DNA of 64,000 nt from Silene conica. Its lineage: Eukaryota; Streptophyta; Magnoliopsida; Caryophyllales; Caryophyllaceae. Below, one piece after another: positions 50,208 to 63,764 of this stretch (within the stretch, counting starts at the first letter, position 1; each line of letters opens with the position of its first letter). The DNA lies in assembly GCA_029255685.2 (NCBI GenBank), contig CM055319.2, positions 19,123,247 to 19,187,246 on the forward strand, read 5' to 3'. The notes beneath the pieces were generated by a model. That model had not been told where the DNA came from. It did no database searches and was given only the letters and a program-made list of their open reading frames with translations. A program made the translations under genes and the position numbers.

Positions 50208-53024
50208 TTTAACTAAATATGCAATTTTGGCTGAACAATATTTAAAGTGAGAAAATTAAAACAAATAATTGAATTGGTATAAAAGAGAAGATGAAGTCAT
50301 TAAAATAATAGAAATATAATAAAGATAAAAATCGTCCATAAATAACCATGACCCTAAAAATTTCTACGTGATTTCTTTAGTAACTTTTAACAAACGAAGT
50401 AGTGGTCTAGTGGTCCTTGGGATCTAGGTAGCACCAAAACGGACACAGATATGGACACGGACACGGACACAGGACATGTTATTTAAATTTAATACAATAT
50501 ACAGTTTATAGTTCTAAATGTTTGATTTTATTTTTGTAAAATATTTGATATTAATTTTAAATAACTGAAGGTAAAACTTCCCCTTGATAATAACTCATTT
50601 TCATTTCTCACCTTCACCAATATTCTAATTAGTCTCTTTCGATAACGCATTTCTCGTCTGAAGAATATCATTCACCTCAAATGATGACCAAATACCGTGG
50701 ATACGCGATGAACACGACTCAAATACCATGGACACGCGTCAGACACGTGTCTAAATCTATTTATTAAAGCAACAACCAGGTTGCTTATTTGTCACATCTA
50801 CCTTAAAAGTAGGAAGTTTAGGGGTCCACCACTACTTTGTTAATTATTTATTTCAAACTATTATAAAACAACAATAATTTGTACACCATTTAATTGCAGT
50901 ATTTCATTTAATTTAATTTAGAGCACAATTTATGTTTAAACATCAAACTTTATTTTTCTCAATAATTCTAATCCACTTAAATTAAGCAACGTTTTATAGA
51001 TATATATTTAAATCCATATAAATATGACTAAATTATTTAACCGTAATCCATATTATTAAAAAATTAACGTAAGAAGTATGACAATTTAAATAATTACAGC
51101 CATGAACGAGACCTTAAAATGTGATGAAAATATGTTTATTATTAATAATGTCGCATTTATCACATAAAATAGATTTTAAAGAGTGAAAAAAGAATTATTT
51201 AAACAATTTTTTTTGATTATAGACGAAATAATTTATAAAGAATGATAAAACTACCAGTCGTTTATTGACAAAATAATGAATAGATATTTGGAATAAATAA
51301 ATAAAGAAATGGTTTACAAAATCACTAATTTTCTAGATCTATAGAGCGACACAGTTGTAAATTTGTGAAACATAATTTTGGTAAATCAGTAAACCTATAT
51401 TTATAAAATTATTGAAAATTAATTTAAACGGCATAAAACATAAAAAAAATATTATAAAATAAAAAGTGAATATTCTTAACAAATATAAATAATTTTTTGG
51501 GAAAAAAAACCTTAAGGATATTTTAATAATTACGAAAGTATCACATATACAATGTAAAATGTTAAAAGAGTAAAATGACAAACAATCATTGTAAAATATA
51601 CGCCTTCAATTGCAACATGGACGAGAGCTTTGACGACCGATCTAAACTAAGAAATTTGTAATTAACAAAAAAAACAAAGGCAACAGTTTATATGAAAATA
51701 TTTACATTTTGACATAAATGGTAACATTTGGTCCGTCTTAATTTTAAACGAAAATTGTCCGTTTGATACAAGAATTTGCCTTCAAAACGAGGGAAGTTAT
51801 TGGTCATGAAACTTTTTAGATATAAAAATGAGGACTATTGTGATTAGCCGCTTAAACAAGTGGGATACTGCATATAAGTTGGATCAAAACACGAGTCATA
51901 TCAGAGTAGAATATAAATTTTAAAAATTATAACATCTTTTATTTTACCATATTTTTTTTGCAAAAAAAGGTTTTTTCTAGAATTAAATCACATGTAATAT
52001 TAAAAATATAATTATATTTATTAATTATTGTAATTATATTAAAGCAACTAAATTGTATGTAAAATTAATTTTTCTATTAATTTTTAATTAAATATACTAA
52101 GATATTTACTTCGTATTTTTCTATTTATTAATTCAAATATACTATGATTCTAAACTGCACAAAACACCCTACCCTATACTGAATTGATTTTGGACCACAA
52201 AAAAGTTACTAAAAAAAGGAACGAGAAACCATCACTAAACTCGCATCAAAGGGAAAAACGGAACCAACATTATAACTCGGAGGGAGTATAACTCTTCAAT
52301 TTTCCAATTTTCTTTCAATTCTTTTCTTGCAGGCCAGACCAACCAAACTTTAATCGGGAAATATATAGAGAAAAAATTGTTAAAATTAAATCATTTCCAT
52401 TTATTATTTCAAACCATTATTCATAAAATATTATTTTTTTACAAAAACCAATAACATTTCCATTTTGGAAAATGCGGTTAAAGTTCCGTCTTGGAGACAC
52501 TGAAAAAGTATCTAGGGAGAAAATAAAAAAATAGAGAGGGTAATAAATATTAATATTTTAATCCGGATTATCGATCTAACCAGTTGAGCCCAAATCGAAT
52601 CAGGTTTTGACCTTAAAATAACGGGTCAATACAAGTTTGGACTAATCGGGTGTTAGTCAATATCAGATTGGCGGGTTCTTAATTTGAAAACCCGAATCGA
52701 GCTAGGTTGGATTTACAAGAACGGGCCATCTCTAAATAGATATAATTGTAATACATTCATAAATTGGTGAACGTATCTTATGAGAAATGAATGTACCTAC
52801 ACATTTTACTGTTTTATTGGACCATATTAGGATACAAGCAGCGTAACTCTTTTAAGAGTGTCTCATGCAAGATATGTGAGACATGTCATTAACAACATCA
52901 TATATAAACGAGCATGTGAAATATTATCTTACATAAACACAATTAAAGATCATCCCAATTAAACAACTTGGTAATAACATATTATAAAATAACACGGTAC
53001 GACTCATCAGTGTCGAACACGGTA
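50208..53024. other. Gene-free AT-rich region
   Basis: No coding gene seen. It contains an inverted copy of the GGACAC element (50,424-50,757) and a single Stowaway-like end, CGGAGGGAGTATA, near 52,278, without a visible partner. Confidence 0.5.
50424..50757 (-). mobile_element. Truncated copy of a GGACAC-rich inverted-repeat element
   Basis: It begins CTAGGTAGCACCAAAACGGA with GGACAC repeats and matches the reverse complement of the fuller copy at 53,458-54,054. It stops about 130 bp short of the other end. It lacks the Stowaway insertion present in that copy, so it shows the empty site. Confidence 0.7.
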
Positions 53025-53032
53025 CGACTCAT

Positions 53033-53431
53033 CAGTGGCGTATGCAGGATTTTTACTTTGGGGTGGCACAATTTTTTTTCCCGTAATTAGTAGTAAAATA
53101 TTCATCCCACAAAAACTCTCTCATATATATTTTTGTTTAGAATATTTGAATTTGAGATATATTAAGCATTTACCAAGAAAATTGTGTGAATAGGGTTGTG
53201 AATGTCTTGGAAAATGAAAAAAAAAAAAAAGTTTGGTGAAAACAAAGCATATTTTCTAAAAAAGGCTCTTAGGGGATTTGAACCTCCAACCTCACAAAAT
53301 TTAAAATTCTATAGCCATTTTTAACCACTAAGCTCAACACATTTTTGTGAAATATATGTTCAAACATTATTCTTATTTTTACGTTAGGGGCTGGCACTTG
53401 CCTACCCTATCCACCCCCATATCCGCCCCTG
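53033..53431. mobile_element. Short hAT-type non-autonomous element
   Basis: The 399-bp element starts CAGTGGCGTATGCAGG and ends ATATCCGCCCCTG, with imperfect inverted ends of the hAT CAG(G/T)GGCG type. An exact 8-bp duplication CGACTCAT lies at 53,025-53,032 and 53,432-53,439. On minus it holds Pol III-like boxes: AGCTTAGTGG (53,325-53,334) and GGTTCAAATCC (53,274-53,284). There is no transposase. Confidence 0.85.
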
Positions 53432-53457
53432 CGACTCATTACGTGAAGTGCCTCTAC

Positions 53458-54054
53458 CTAGGTAGCACGGACACTTCTCGTAATGAGCCGTACCGTGTCC
53501 GACACCGTGTCCGACACCGACACTCCACGGACACACGCCGAAACGTGTCGAATACCTAAACAGCCGTGTCTAACTTTCTACATTTATTTGGGCACGTGTC
53601 CGACGCGTGTCCATGGTATTTGAGTCGTGTCCGTCGCGTGTCCACGATATTTGGTTATCATTTGCGGTGAATAATGTTCTTTAAACGAAAAATGCGTTAT
53701 CGAAAGAGATTAATTAGAATATTGATTCGGATGAGGAATGAAAATAAATTTATTATCAAGTACAAGTTTTACTTTTATTTATTTAAAATTAATATCAAAT
53801 ATTTTTACAAAAATAAAATCAAACATTTATAACTATAAAATGTACTCCCTCCGTCCCAATGAGATGTTTACACTTACTTTATTTTGTGAGGGGAAAATAA
53901 AGTAAGTGTAAACATCTCATTGGGACAGAGGGAGTATATTTTAATAAATCTAAATGTCATGTCCCGTGTCCTAAATTTTATGGCATGCCGTGTCCCGTGT
54001 CCGTGTCGTATCCGTGTCCGTATCCGTATCCGTGTCCGTTTTAGTGCTACCTAG
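53458..54054. mobile_element. GGACAC-rich element with TAGGTAGCAC inverted ends
   Basis: It starts CTAGGTAGCACGGACAC and ends GTGCTACCTAG. Subterminal GTGTCCG repeats occur at both ends. A CCTCTAC heptamer occurs on both sides but offset by one base, so the duplication is uncertain. It carries a Stowaway MITE and has no coding capacity. Superfamily not assigned. Confidence 0.65.
53845..53934. mobile_element. Stowaway-type MITE (90 bp)
   Basis: A near-perfect palindrome with CTCCCTCCGTCCCAATGAG ends, flanked by TA (53,843-53,844 and 53,935-53,936). It sits inside the GGACAC element; the paralogous copy at 50.4 kb lacks it. Confidence 0.9.
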
Positions 54055-56617
54055 ACCTCTACTACTTAGTTGGGGATTAGGAGTAATTGCGATGGTGAAG
54101 TCGTAAAACTAAAGACACGCGGCATCTATATGTAGGACAAAATATGAAAAAAGCATATGCCAAATATTTTGATTTAATCAAGTTTTACGTGAATACTCAC
54201 AATCACAAATCACAATCACATATGAGAGGTGGGACACGTGTCTAGTTCACATGTAGTGAGAGTTGTCTCCGGCGAGGTTGCCGGGACTCACTGTCGGTCT
54301 CCGTGAAACCTGTCTTATTTTTATATTTCTCCCTTCTTCTCTTTCTTCTAAATAAACTTGTCATTCTTTTAAATCCTCTCCTTTTTCTAAATTTGTACAG
54401 AGTATTTACCAAGCCCTTAGAAATGGTTTAAAAAATCTTCTTATTTATAAAAATAAAATAAGTTTTTTCCTAACATTTTTAGATTTTATTTTAAACTTAT
54501 CTATCTTATCTAGTCTCTTCAAAATTGAAGTCAAATACATTCATCTTAAATTAAAATTGTATTTTATATACCGTCCGTCTTACTTGTGACGGTCACAAAC
54601 TTCTGACCTCTCACATTCCCGGTCTCCCACTTGTCTTCTCCACTTGCTCTCCCCCTTGCAAGTTTGTCTCACGTCACAAGTTGGGGACGGATTAAATTCG
54701 TTATAAATGAAAATTTGTGTTTTATATATTGTATTTTTGAATAAGATTATTTAGTTTAAATAATAATTATTTTTCAGTACCCTCAAGGCCTCAAGTCAAA
54801 CACAAAAAACGTGTAGAACAAGTTTTTTAATCTTAATATGGTAACTATATTGTGAACGGGTACGTATTGGCTAGACTTTACAAAAATGACATTGACTAAT
54901 AACTAAATTGTATACCATTTATATTTCGGTTATTTATTTTTCTTTTATATTTATTGTCAAAATATTTTAGTTAAAAGTAAACAAATAATTAATAGGAGGA
55001 AATACCTTTTTATAAAGCATCGGCTAAACATATCTTGGAATGTACATCGTGTTACTTTAAATCATGGCCCTACACTTTTATGAAAATATTTTCCACAGTA
55101 ACTTAAAACAGTTCCAAAATCCATAGTTTTAAATAAAAAAATCTTAAGAACAAACTTGTGACGGGTTAAATAAAACTTATTTATAGAGATAAAGACAAAC
55201 CATTTGTGATTCTCTATACACTTTTATTTTTGGCTTATCTAACTAAATGAGTCTACTTAACTCGTTGCAATCTTGTGACGGATATACCGTAACAAGTAGG
55301 GATGTGACGATACTGATCCACTTGTACTCGTCCCAATGATATCCCTACTGACGAGAGAGACTTATGGAATAGTATTAAAAGGAAAGACTCGTTAATCAAA
55401 GATAAGAAGTTGCTTTTTATAGGTTGTTTTGTGATTAAAGAAATAACTATATTATGTTTGACAGGAAAACAAAGACGACACTGATTGACGGAACCAATCA
55501 ATAGCTTTCTTCTAAATTGTGTTCAATGCATGGAAATAATAATACTCCAATATAAATTCAAAGATAACATAACATATTCTTTTGCTGTCAATCAATAATT
55601 TTAGTTTAACCGAGTGCTATTGGTCTAGTGAATATTCACGCCATTTCAAAAATTCTAAATAATTGTATTATTATGTGTCCGGGAGGATCAAGCTCGTCAT
55701 AAAAATAAATAAATAAAACATAATTTTAGATTCCCTACTCTTATTGTATCTACACAACCGTTTCAAATGAGTTGAGGCTACTCATAAAAAATGTTTTCAT
55801 TATAATTATAATTTCAATTTTATAGTATTTGATAATTAGCTTAGATGTGTTTAATTCTTATCCTAGAAATAGTATGCTCATTATCTAAATTCTCAAATCA
55901 CTCCTGTCATGTACTCCCTCTATTCATTGGTACAATTTAGTAATAATATTTAAACAGAATTTTAATCATATTATTGTAAAAAATTATGTATTTTTATTTT
56001 CACGGAGTTTATTATCGTAAAAATGTTTTGGATTAATTGATAGAAATACTCTGAACTATGAGTGAACTTCTCAATGTACTCTAAACTTTATTTTAACTAG
56101 CAATATAACCAACTAATGCCCTTATTTGGTTTGAATAGAATTTGTTGTTTTGTTAACTTATTGTAGCGTGTTTTAATGGTGTGATTAGATAAATAAATTA
56201 ACAGAGAAGTAGAAAGAGAAAGACGGGTTACAGAAGGGTTCGAATCTTTTTTGGTTATATTGGTACTTAAAATAGAGTTTGAAGTATTTTGAACAGGACA
56301 ATACATTTTGACTATTATTTTCCATTTGCATACCCAACCTCAAAAAATTGTCTTACGTCATCCCGTGGTAACTCTTGTATCACCTTGATGTGGAAAATTA
56401 ACAACTATGTTCAGGGAAGGAAACCATCAGTATCAATACCAAATAATATGAGACAATCCGACGAGGGTGAAACAAAGTGAAAGCTTCATGAAATTCTAAG
56501 TCTTCATTCATACATCAGCTGAAAATTACATGAATATTTTTTACAGTTGCACTATATATGCACAATTTTAAAAAGAAAAAAAAAAGGAAGCTAAAAACTA
56601 TAGAAATTATTATCATA
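54055..56617. other. Gene-free AT-rich region downstream of the MYB gene
   Basis: No gene seen. It contains one probable foldback MITE (54,571-54,690) and a lone CTCCCTCTATTCATTGG end near 55,915. The last few hundred bases should hold the MYB 3' UTR and polyadenylation signals, with several A/T-rich candidates but none certain. Confidence 0.5.
54571..54690. mobile_element. Small foldback MITE-like repeat
   Basis: About 120 bp with inverted ends of the CCGTCC...CTTGTGACG type (CCGTCCGTCTTACTTGTGAC at one end, CACAAGTTGGGGACGG at the other). A duplication is not clear. Confidence 0.45.
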
Positions 56618-58187
56618 TTACAGTAAAAGTTTGTCTGAATTAACATAATGAAACTGATTAACATCAAGAAAATCAGGGATTTCAAACTTGATCATCTCAC
56701 TACAATAGCTTTCTTTTTCATCTTCAGTCCCACTGGTGTAGGCATAAGACGTAGAATTCGAGCTTGAATTCAAGGGAGTAGAGCTCGAAGATGGAGTAGA
56801 CATAACTGATGGTGTGTAGCTCATCAAGTTTTGGTGTAACATGGAATCATCAGATATGCAACGTGGGTCCACAAGAGTTTGATGAGAGCCATCATACCCG
56901 AGATTTGAAGGGCTCATATCAACAAAACCGTTGCTATGCCATTCATCGAAGTTTTGAGAATCAAAATTGGGAATATTTGTTGGGTATTGTTCAAAGTTAG
57001 GGTCCATAAATTGTGATTCATAAAAAGTTGGTTCAACATTTGTATCACTTGTAGTTGTAGTAGTTGTAGCAGTAGTCGTCATTGAGGTGGAAATCAGGAT
57101 TGGATTTTGGATTGGGATTTGGATTTGAGAACTCTGTGTCACTGTGTTATTGAAGCCATACTGTATATGAGAATTGTTGGAGAACGGTCCATTTTCAGGA
57201 AAATGTTCCATAAGAGAAGAATTCGGGTTTTGTCGTTGTGACGACAGAAGGGAAGTGGCTAGTTTTAGGAGTTGTGGGTTAACAACAGGTTGTTGTAAGC
57301 CAAGCAATCTTGACATGTGCATCTGGGAAGATGTTAATGAATTGTTGAAGTGAGGGGAGTTAGCAAAGATGGAAGAGAGGTCAAGAAGGTCAAGGCGAGG
57401 GCTGTGGGTCACGGGATCAATTCCCATACGAAGCAACCTCTTCCTAATATTTGTGTTCCAATAGTTCTTGATTTCGTTGTCTGTTCTTCCTGGTAAGCGA
57501 GCAGCAATAGCCGACCATCTAAAACAGTCAAATAAAGAAGCAGGGATTAGTCTTAAAAAAATTAAGGTATCATTTTGATGATTGTGACTTTATATCTTTT
57601 AGTGCATGAACCCATCTACATCTTTAAAAATGGTCCAAAGAAGGAAAAACTAGAAGCTTGTTTGGATAAATCACAAAGCTTATTGTACACTTCTTCCTCA
57701 ATCTGTAAAATACCTAGAAAGGGAAAGAACACTTACTTATTGCCCAAGATACTGTGAAGCTGAATTATGGACTCTTCTTCTTCAAATGAAAATCTTCCTC
57801 TCTTGATGTCTGGCCGTAGATAATTCGTCCAACGAAGGCGGCAACTCTTACCACATCTTTGAAGGCCTATAGAACAGCATAATAGAAAATTGATTAGGTT
57901 CATAGCATCAAACTATGTTACCTTGATGCTTCATAGCTCAATACTTCACAACATTTCAAAATATTTTCCTTTTCACAAAACACTTGTGTCCGACATCGCA
58001 CTGATTCTAGATGAATGTAATACTAGAACGAAACGGCTAATATCGATAACCTACCGGCATTCTTAGGAAGAGTTCTCCAATTGCCATAACCATGTTTTTG
58101 AATGTAATCAACAAGTTTTTGGTCTTCCTCAGGAGTCCATGGACCCTTTTTGAGTCCATTTTTATCACAACAAGGTGCTCTCCCCAT
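56618..58187 (-). CDS. R2R3-MYB transcription factor, subgroup 11 (MYB41/49/74/102-like)
   Basis: Three exons on minus: 58,187-58,055 (133 nt), 57,866-57,737 (130 nt) and 57,518-56,618 (901 nt), with GT-AG introns of 188 and 218 bp. These are the canonical R2R3-MYB exon sizes. The protein is 387 residues, starting [18 protein letters not shown]2 and R3 occupy about residues 14-115 with the regular Trp spacing. After R3 comes [19 protein letters not shown], then a MSRLLG and [12 protein letters not shown] region, and a C-terminal [17 protein letters not shown] acidic-hydrophobic block, as in subgroup 11. Members of that group act in stress, wounding and suberin or cutin responses; the exact role here is unknown. 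One oddity is WNTNIRKRL, where WNTHIRK is usual. Confidence 0.95.
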
Positions 58188-58321
58188 GATAATCAACAAG
58201 AAGTAACTTAAAATGTGTTAAATAACAACTTTTAAGAGGCAGAGAGCGAGGGAAAGAGAGAGTTAAGAGATAGAGAAAACAGGGGCAAAAATGATGTAGG
58301 TCCGTAAAGAGGGTACAAGGG

Positions 58322-58327
58322 TATATA
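58322..58327 (-). promoter_or_regulatory. Probable TATA box of the MYB gene
   Basis: The minus strand reads CCTTTATATACCC about 135 bp upstream of the ATG, a suitable distance for a short leader. Confidence 0.55.
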
Positions 58328-60239
58328 AAGGAGAAGAGTGTGACATCCATGGGAAGTCAACAGGGTTGGGTGCCGTCCTCTGTTAATAACATAGGCGACG
58401 TGTCCCTTCTTTTTGGAGAAATATTAGACCTCTTTAGATCACATAATCTCTCACTATCATACTAAATGTTATAATTAAAACATTAAAAAAATCCCATAAT
58501 CATACACTGCTAAGTGTATTATAATGATAATAGTACCATAAATATGGGATTAATATACAGTAAAAGTGGTACCATATGTCACAGGTCATCATATGAGGAA
58601 TAAGGAGACTCTCCTAAGCTTGCTTTCAGGATTCACATTAGCTGTCTCTAACCAACACAGTTTGCCCACGTACCCCTTCACTTCAGTGTCAACTTAAGCT
58701 TTTCCAAAAAAATTTGTTGCATGTACTAAATTGGAGATTGGGTTGCATGGGTTTCAAGACGGGTAAGATCTTCCTCCTATTGCTCTAGTCCAACTGTTGA
58801 GAGCTAGTTTTACATTAAAACGTTGAACAGAAATAAGCTAAAGGAATATTTGGAAACTTAAAATTGAATTGAATTCCAAAATTAAGACATTTCAAGCGTT
58901 TGAACATTTAGATTGGCATTTCCTTTTTATCCCCATATAAAGTAGTATACACAAATGTGTCAGTGCGCACGAATCAACAATTATTGAATCAAAGCGTTTT
59001 TCCCTTTCCTAAAGAAAAAAAAAATTGATTGAATACCAGATATACCGACTCATAAAAAAATGAATCCGAGGTATTAAGTTTCCAGCTTCGTCTTCCCCTG
59101 TCAATGAAAATGAAATGTCGAAATTGAGCCGCTATTAGCCTATTGAGAGCGTGGATATCAACTTCTTGTTCACCCTCTTCTTAAAGGAGCGAGAAAGGAA
59201 CACGTTGTCCAATTAAACAAAATCTATAAAAATCCCAAAACCCTAACAATGCCATATACCACCAAATCACCTACATATTCATCAATCTCCTCAACAACAA
59301 AACCTTCATCCATTCCATTCTTACACCTTTCCGCTTTCCTTCCATTTTCCGCCACCCCTTCTCGTTTCTCCGCTTCCCTTCCTTGCCTTAACAGTAATAT
59401 TAATATGAGTTGAACACATTAACTTATAAGTGCTAAAAGCTGAATATTTGAAAGTTTGAAACTAAGCTAAACTATTAGAGCTAAGCTGAAATAATAGAAG
59501 CTAAGTTAAACTTGAGTGAGCTTAAATATGTTGGAAAGAACAAAGTCATTCTCTATGCTAGTATTGTACTTCCCTTTCCTTTCCCTTTACTTTTGTATTT
59601 GTTTAACCTTACTAGGATTGTTCCATAGAAGATACATTTTAATCAAGTTTCTAGGCAATCAATTTTATTGTTCACATCAAAGAGAGAGTACAAAAGTATT
59701 TCTTTCACAATGGGTACAATTTGTTACAAGTTCAACCATAAAGAATTGAACCATTAAACCCGACATGTAAATTTAGAAAAATAAGAATTATAGATATTTC
59801 AGACTTTCATAGACTTAAAAGCACAACAAAGAAATTAAGATTTATGACAATTTGAACATTTGATGTCATTTTTTCTAAAAACAAGCGGAAAGGAGAAAAT
59901 TTTGCATATTTGAGCAACGATAATGACAAGCAATTGGTTGAAGTTGTTTTTGGCAAATGGTCCACATTCTCTTTTTTCTATTTGTATTTTCTTCTGCCTT
60001 CTTATTGTTTTATTGTCAAGCTATTCAGCATGACAAAGCTAATTTGATTAATCAAACAGCTCCACATTTTTCTAAAATTAAGCACTTACAAGCAACACCA
60101 CTAAAATTGCTCTAATCAGCTTGAATCTTAAAGACTTAGATCGTAAGTTATGTATCAAAGTGAGACTTCTCTCTGTAAAACAATTATATACATACAACCT
60201 AGTCAGTAAAACTGTCACTAAATGAAAAATAAAATATTA

Positions 60240-60335
60240 CTCCCTCCATCTCAACAAATTTTTTACAGTTTTATTCACTTGTGAGTTGTGAGCACTACTT
60301 TAATAAAACGTAATGAATTTGTTGAGACGGAGATA
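60240..60335. mobile_element. Stowaway-like MITE, diverged
   Basis: Ends CTCCCTCCATCTCAACAAAT and ATTTGTTGAGACGGAGATA form an imperfect inverted repeat of about 96 bp. The left end is preceded by TA. Confidence 0.7.
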
Positions 60336-61954
60336 TTACATACTCCTATTAAATAAAAACAGTGCTTTATAAGAGAGGTAGCATTAAATACCCTAAGTCA
60401 GTGACAATAATAGAAGGCGGCCATCCAAGGAAAATATTGCCTTGATTTAATGTTTCAGAGTAGAGCTGGCTCTTCTTTTTTTGACCAGATTTCTCAACAC
60501 TATTATTTTTTTGACATCTATTATTATTGTAAAACAGAGCTGCAAATCATTTTTGTTCACGAGCTAGTCATTTTACTATTAATAATATCATCACCTTTGC
60601 ATATTGTCATCACCGTTGTAACTCGAGCCAGTGCAAGCCAATAACATACTCTATAGATTTATTGCACGGTCAGTCAGGTCACTGTCACTGGTTGCATCGA
60701 TAACGAGTATCATGCAAAAAACTAAAATTGTCCACAAAATTATGAAATAAGAGATCTTAAACAAGGTAAATAAACTTTTATTTATACCGAACGCCCGCCA
60801 TCCTACAAGTTTTAGACAATAGTGATTTGAGTTATGAAACATTGCATACGCAAGCTTACTATCAGTTGTTTTCTTTAAATCCGGTCACATTGACATTCAA
60901 AATCTCAAAAACCGATCCTGATATGGGATTGTAATCCAATTTAATGCCATGATCACAAGAGTTGTCCAACCTCCAAAGCCATGGACAAATTATAACAAGG
61001 CAGCAGCCAATGAGAGATGATTTTCCAAGTCAAATACAACAGAGACAAAAACCATGTAGCCCTCTAAAATTTTCCAATAAACCAACTGCAGAATTAAACA
61101 ATGTGGTAGGGATAACCAAAGAGCAAATAAGAATTCCCACGGTAAAAGTGTCCCTAATCCAATCAACAGGCATTAACAAACAGAAAGACCGTACCTCTTT
61201 TCATAGAATAGTCTTTTCTCCACTTTAGAAGTAGGATTTGCCAATCAATCCATAAATTCAACTGCTAAACGACATAAAAAGGAGTATCAATATGCATTCA
61301 TATTGCTTTTCAAGAATTTATTTACCATTTACAAATTAAAAAGTTGCACACAAAAGAGAATTCTCTAATACCGGCTTAAACAATTCAAAACACATCCTTC
61401 AATCAATAGTAGCAAAACATGAGAACACCAAGAGCTGACGTGATTGAGCAAACAAATTCAACGATTTAGATTATTTATTATAGACTCCACCCACGAGGTT
61501 TATTTTCTTTTAAAAACAAGAGAGCTTAAAAATCTACAAAGCAGGGCAGTAAATATTACCAAGACAATTTTTAAGAGTGTAACCTTTATCCTTTTTTCTA
61601 GAAGGATGGAAGTGTAAAGCATCATAAGGAAATTTAAGCAATGCTAAATATGGTGTAGAATTAATATTCAGCCCAAATTTGTAGCCATTGAAATGCACTT
61701 TTCTGTTCCAACCTTCATTAAAATTATATCACTGTTTGTAGCAAAATAATCAGCAATGGTAACATGGTGCTGCCTCATTGCATGAGACAGCTTTACTGTA
61801 ACTGTGTGCCATTAACATTTCGAACTGTTACGACTACATAATTTTAAGAGGTCACTATATAGTTAATAGTTGGAGGATACTACTTTCAAACTTAAGCTGA
61901 AAGACCTTTAATAATTGAAGCCTGGAATATGATTATTAACGGTTCAATTTCATA

Positions 61955-62044
61955 CTTCCTCCATCTCAATCATTTGTTTATCTTGGATTAAAATACATTT
62001 CACAGAGAATAAAAAAGGTAAACAAATGAATGGGAAGGAAGGAG
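61955..62044. mobile_element. Stowaway-type MITE (90 bp)
   Basis: Inverted ends CTTCCTCCATCTCAATCATT and AATGAATGGGAAGGAAGGAG, flanked by TA at 61,953-61,954 and 62,045-62,046. Confidence 0.8.
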
Positions 62045-62830
62045 TATTATACATCTCATTCAATGGTACCAAGAGCAATTATGCAAAACCAATCGCCTCA
62101 TTATTAAGATGCAATTATCATTCCATAAAATGATAAAATATCCATATAATAAAAAGCATTTCTACAAAGAAAGAAATGTGGCTTCCACAAATTCCATCCA
62201 ATAAGTAGTTGAAGAAAGGGAAGCGAGAGTAATTGAGAACGAAAAAAAATTGCAGTTGACAATTTGCGATGCAACAACCAAAACCAATAAGATACCCTCG
62301 GCTCAAATGTTTGAGTTTCCCAATACACTTTGAAAAGCAGAATGAAAGCAACACTTTGTCCAATTAAATGTTTCCACAATGCAAGCAAATTCAAAATCCT
62401 ACTCTGAGCTGTCTTAGTAAAATCTTACAGCAACATATAATAGGACTTGTACTTCATTATTGTTAAAAAAAGATGACAAATGGAAAATTTTCTACATGAT
62501 TACCATTGTTAGTAAGCAATGTATCAATATGATACTATTTGCATGCAAATATTCGTGGTACATCATAATGAACTAAGCTACAAGAAATTACTGCAATCTC
62601 ATTTATTGGTAGCATCAATTTACTGGCAAGATATCTCTCCAGTGATACAAATTATTGAGTAAGATGTTTTACAGAGAGTTATATAGACGATTTTTTTGTG
62701 TTTAAAGAGCACAATTTGCAAACGACCAATAATGCATTAACAGGCTTCTACCACAATTCATATCTGCACATCTTGGTTTATACACACATATCTAGGTAAG
62801 GCATTAGCCAAAATGCCTCGATGTGCCGTG

Positions 62831-63157
62831 TGCCATGGTTTAAAATCTCGTTCAAAAGTCTTGTATTGGCCGAGATTAATCAGTATGGGAGGCCGCCGAC
62901 ACTTAGATGTCCGAGTTATAACTTGCACCGACAAAACTTGTAATGAAACTCACTAAAACATTGTATAATATTGACAAGATGAATTATTCTAACACAAATT
63001 CTCATTGAAGACGGGCCAATTCCGTCTCTTCAAAAAGACGGGCCAAATATCACCATTTTAAGGACAAATATGACCATGTGGAAGACTGCGACAACCGAGA
63101 CAAAGATAATTCCGTGACGCGTTACCGCAGCCAATGCCGTAATTTAAAACCATAGGT
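62831..63157. mobile_element. Possible inverted-repeat element
   Basis: ATGGTTTAAAATCTCG near the left end and GTAATTTAAAACCAT near the right end form imperfect inverted ends about 325 bp apart. No clean duplication is seen. Low support. Confidence 0.3.
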
Positions 63158-63764
63158 TGTGCCCTTGTATATAAGGCACACTACAATGCAGCAAGCCAAC
63201 AACTAGCAAGGCGCACTACCATGCATTTACCATATTTGTGTGCTTATTGTTCTTATATTATGCCTTTCTCTTGGCCACATTATCCATAACTTTTCCTCTA
63301 TACATGTTAGCCATATTTGAGATCTAAAATATGGTATTGTTGCATAGATTTTCATTTTCAAAATACAAATTTGTTTGCAAAGATAGTGGCCAGTAATAAA
63401 TAGGCACGCATCCTCACGTTTCCCCTTGGACCTCGATTCACCTCATACCTTTTAAAACAACTTAGATAAACACATTTTATTGAGTCTTTTGATTTATTTC
63501 ATCCTATTCCAAAGAGAGAAAGTAGCTACGAAGCCAGTAATATCCCCCAATAACAAGTTTTTGGAGGGGAAATGCATGAGTAGCTCACTATGTGACTTAA
63601 TATAATGTCATCTCAAACTTTCAGTTGCTTTCCAAAAGAAATAAGGTGTATTATGGAAAAAGGCGTATTACTAGAGCATTAGATCAAAAGAAGTGAGAAC
63701 TATTCAGAAAAATGCTAAGCTTCACACCCACACTATGACACAGTCAGACAGAGGAGTTGATCAG

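Larger units (their letters stand above)
58400..63764. other. MYB upstream region and AT-rich intergenic DNA
   Basis: No convincing coding exon. Frames at 59,516-59,749 and 60,962-61,228 (plus) and 62,104-62,394 (minus) have no motif. Two Stowaway-like MITEs and one possible further inverted-repeat element are listed separately. Part could be intronic or 3' UTR of the gene suggested at the right edge. Confidence 0.45.

Noticed and set aside
53274-53334. tRNA gene on minus
   Set aside because: A- and B-box-like motifs are present but the acceptor and anticodon stems cannot be formed.
55912-55990. Stowaway MITE at CTCCCTCTATTCATTGG
   Set aside because: Only one end is visible and no inverted partner is found nearby.
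59516-59749. 77-codon plus-strand hydrophobic frame
   Set aside because: AT-driven hydrophobic composition with no signal peptide logic, neighbours or motif.
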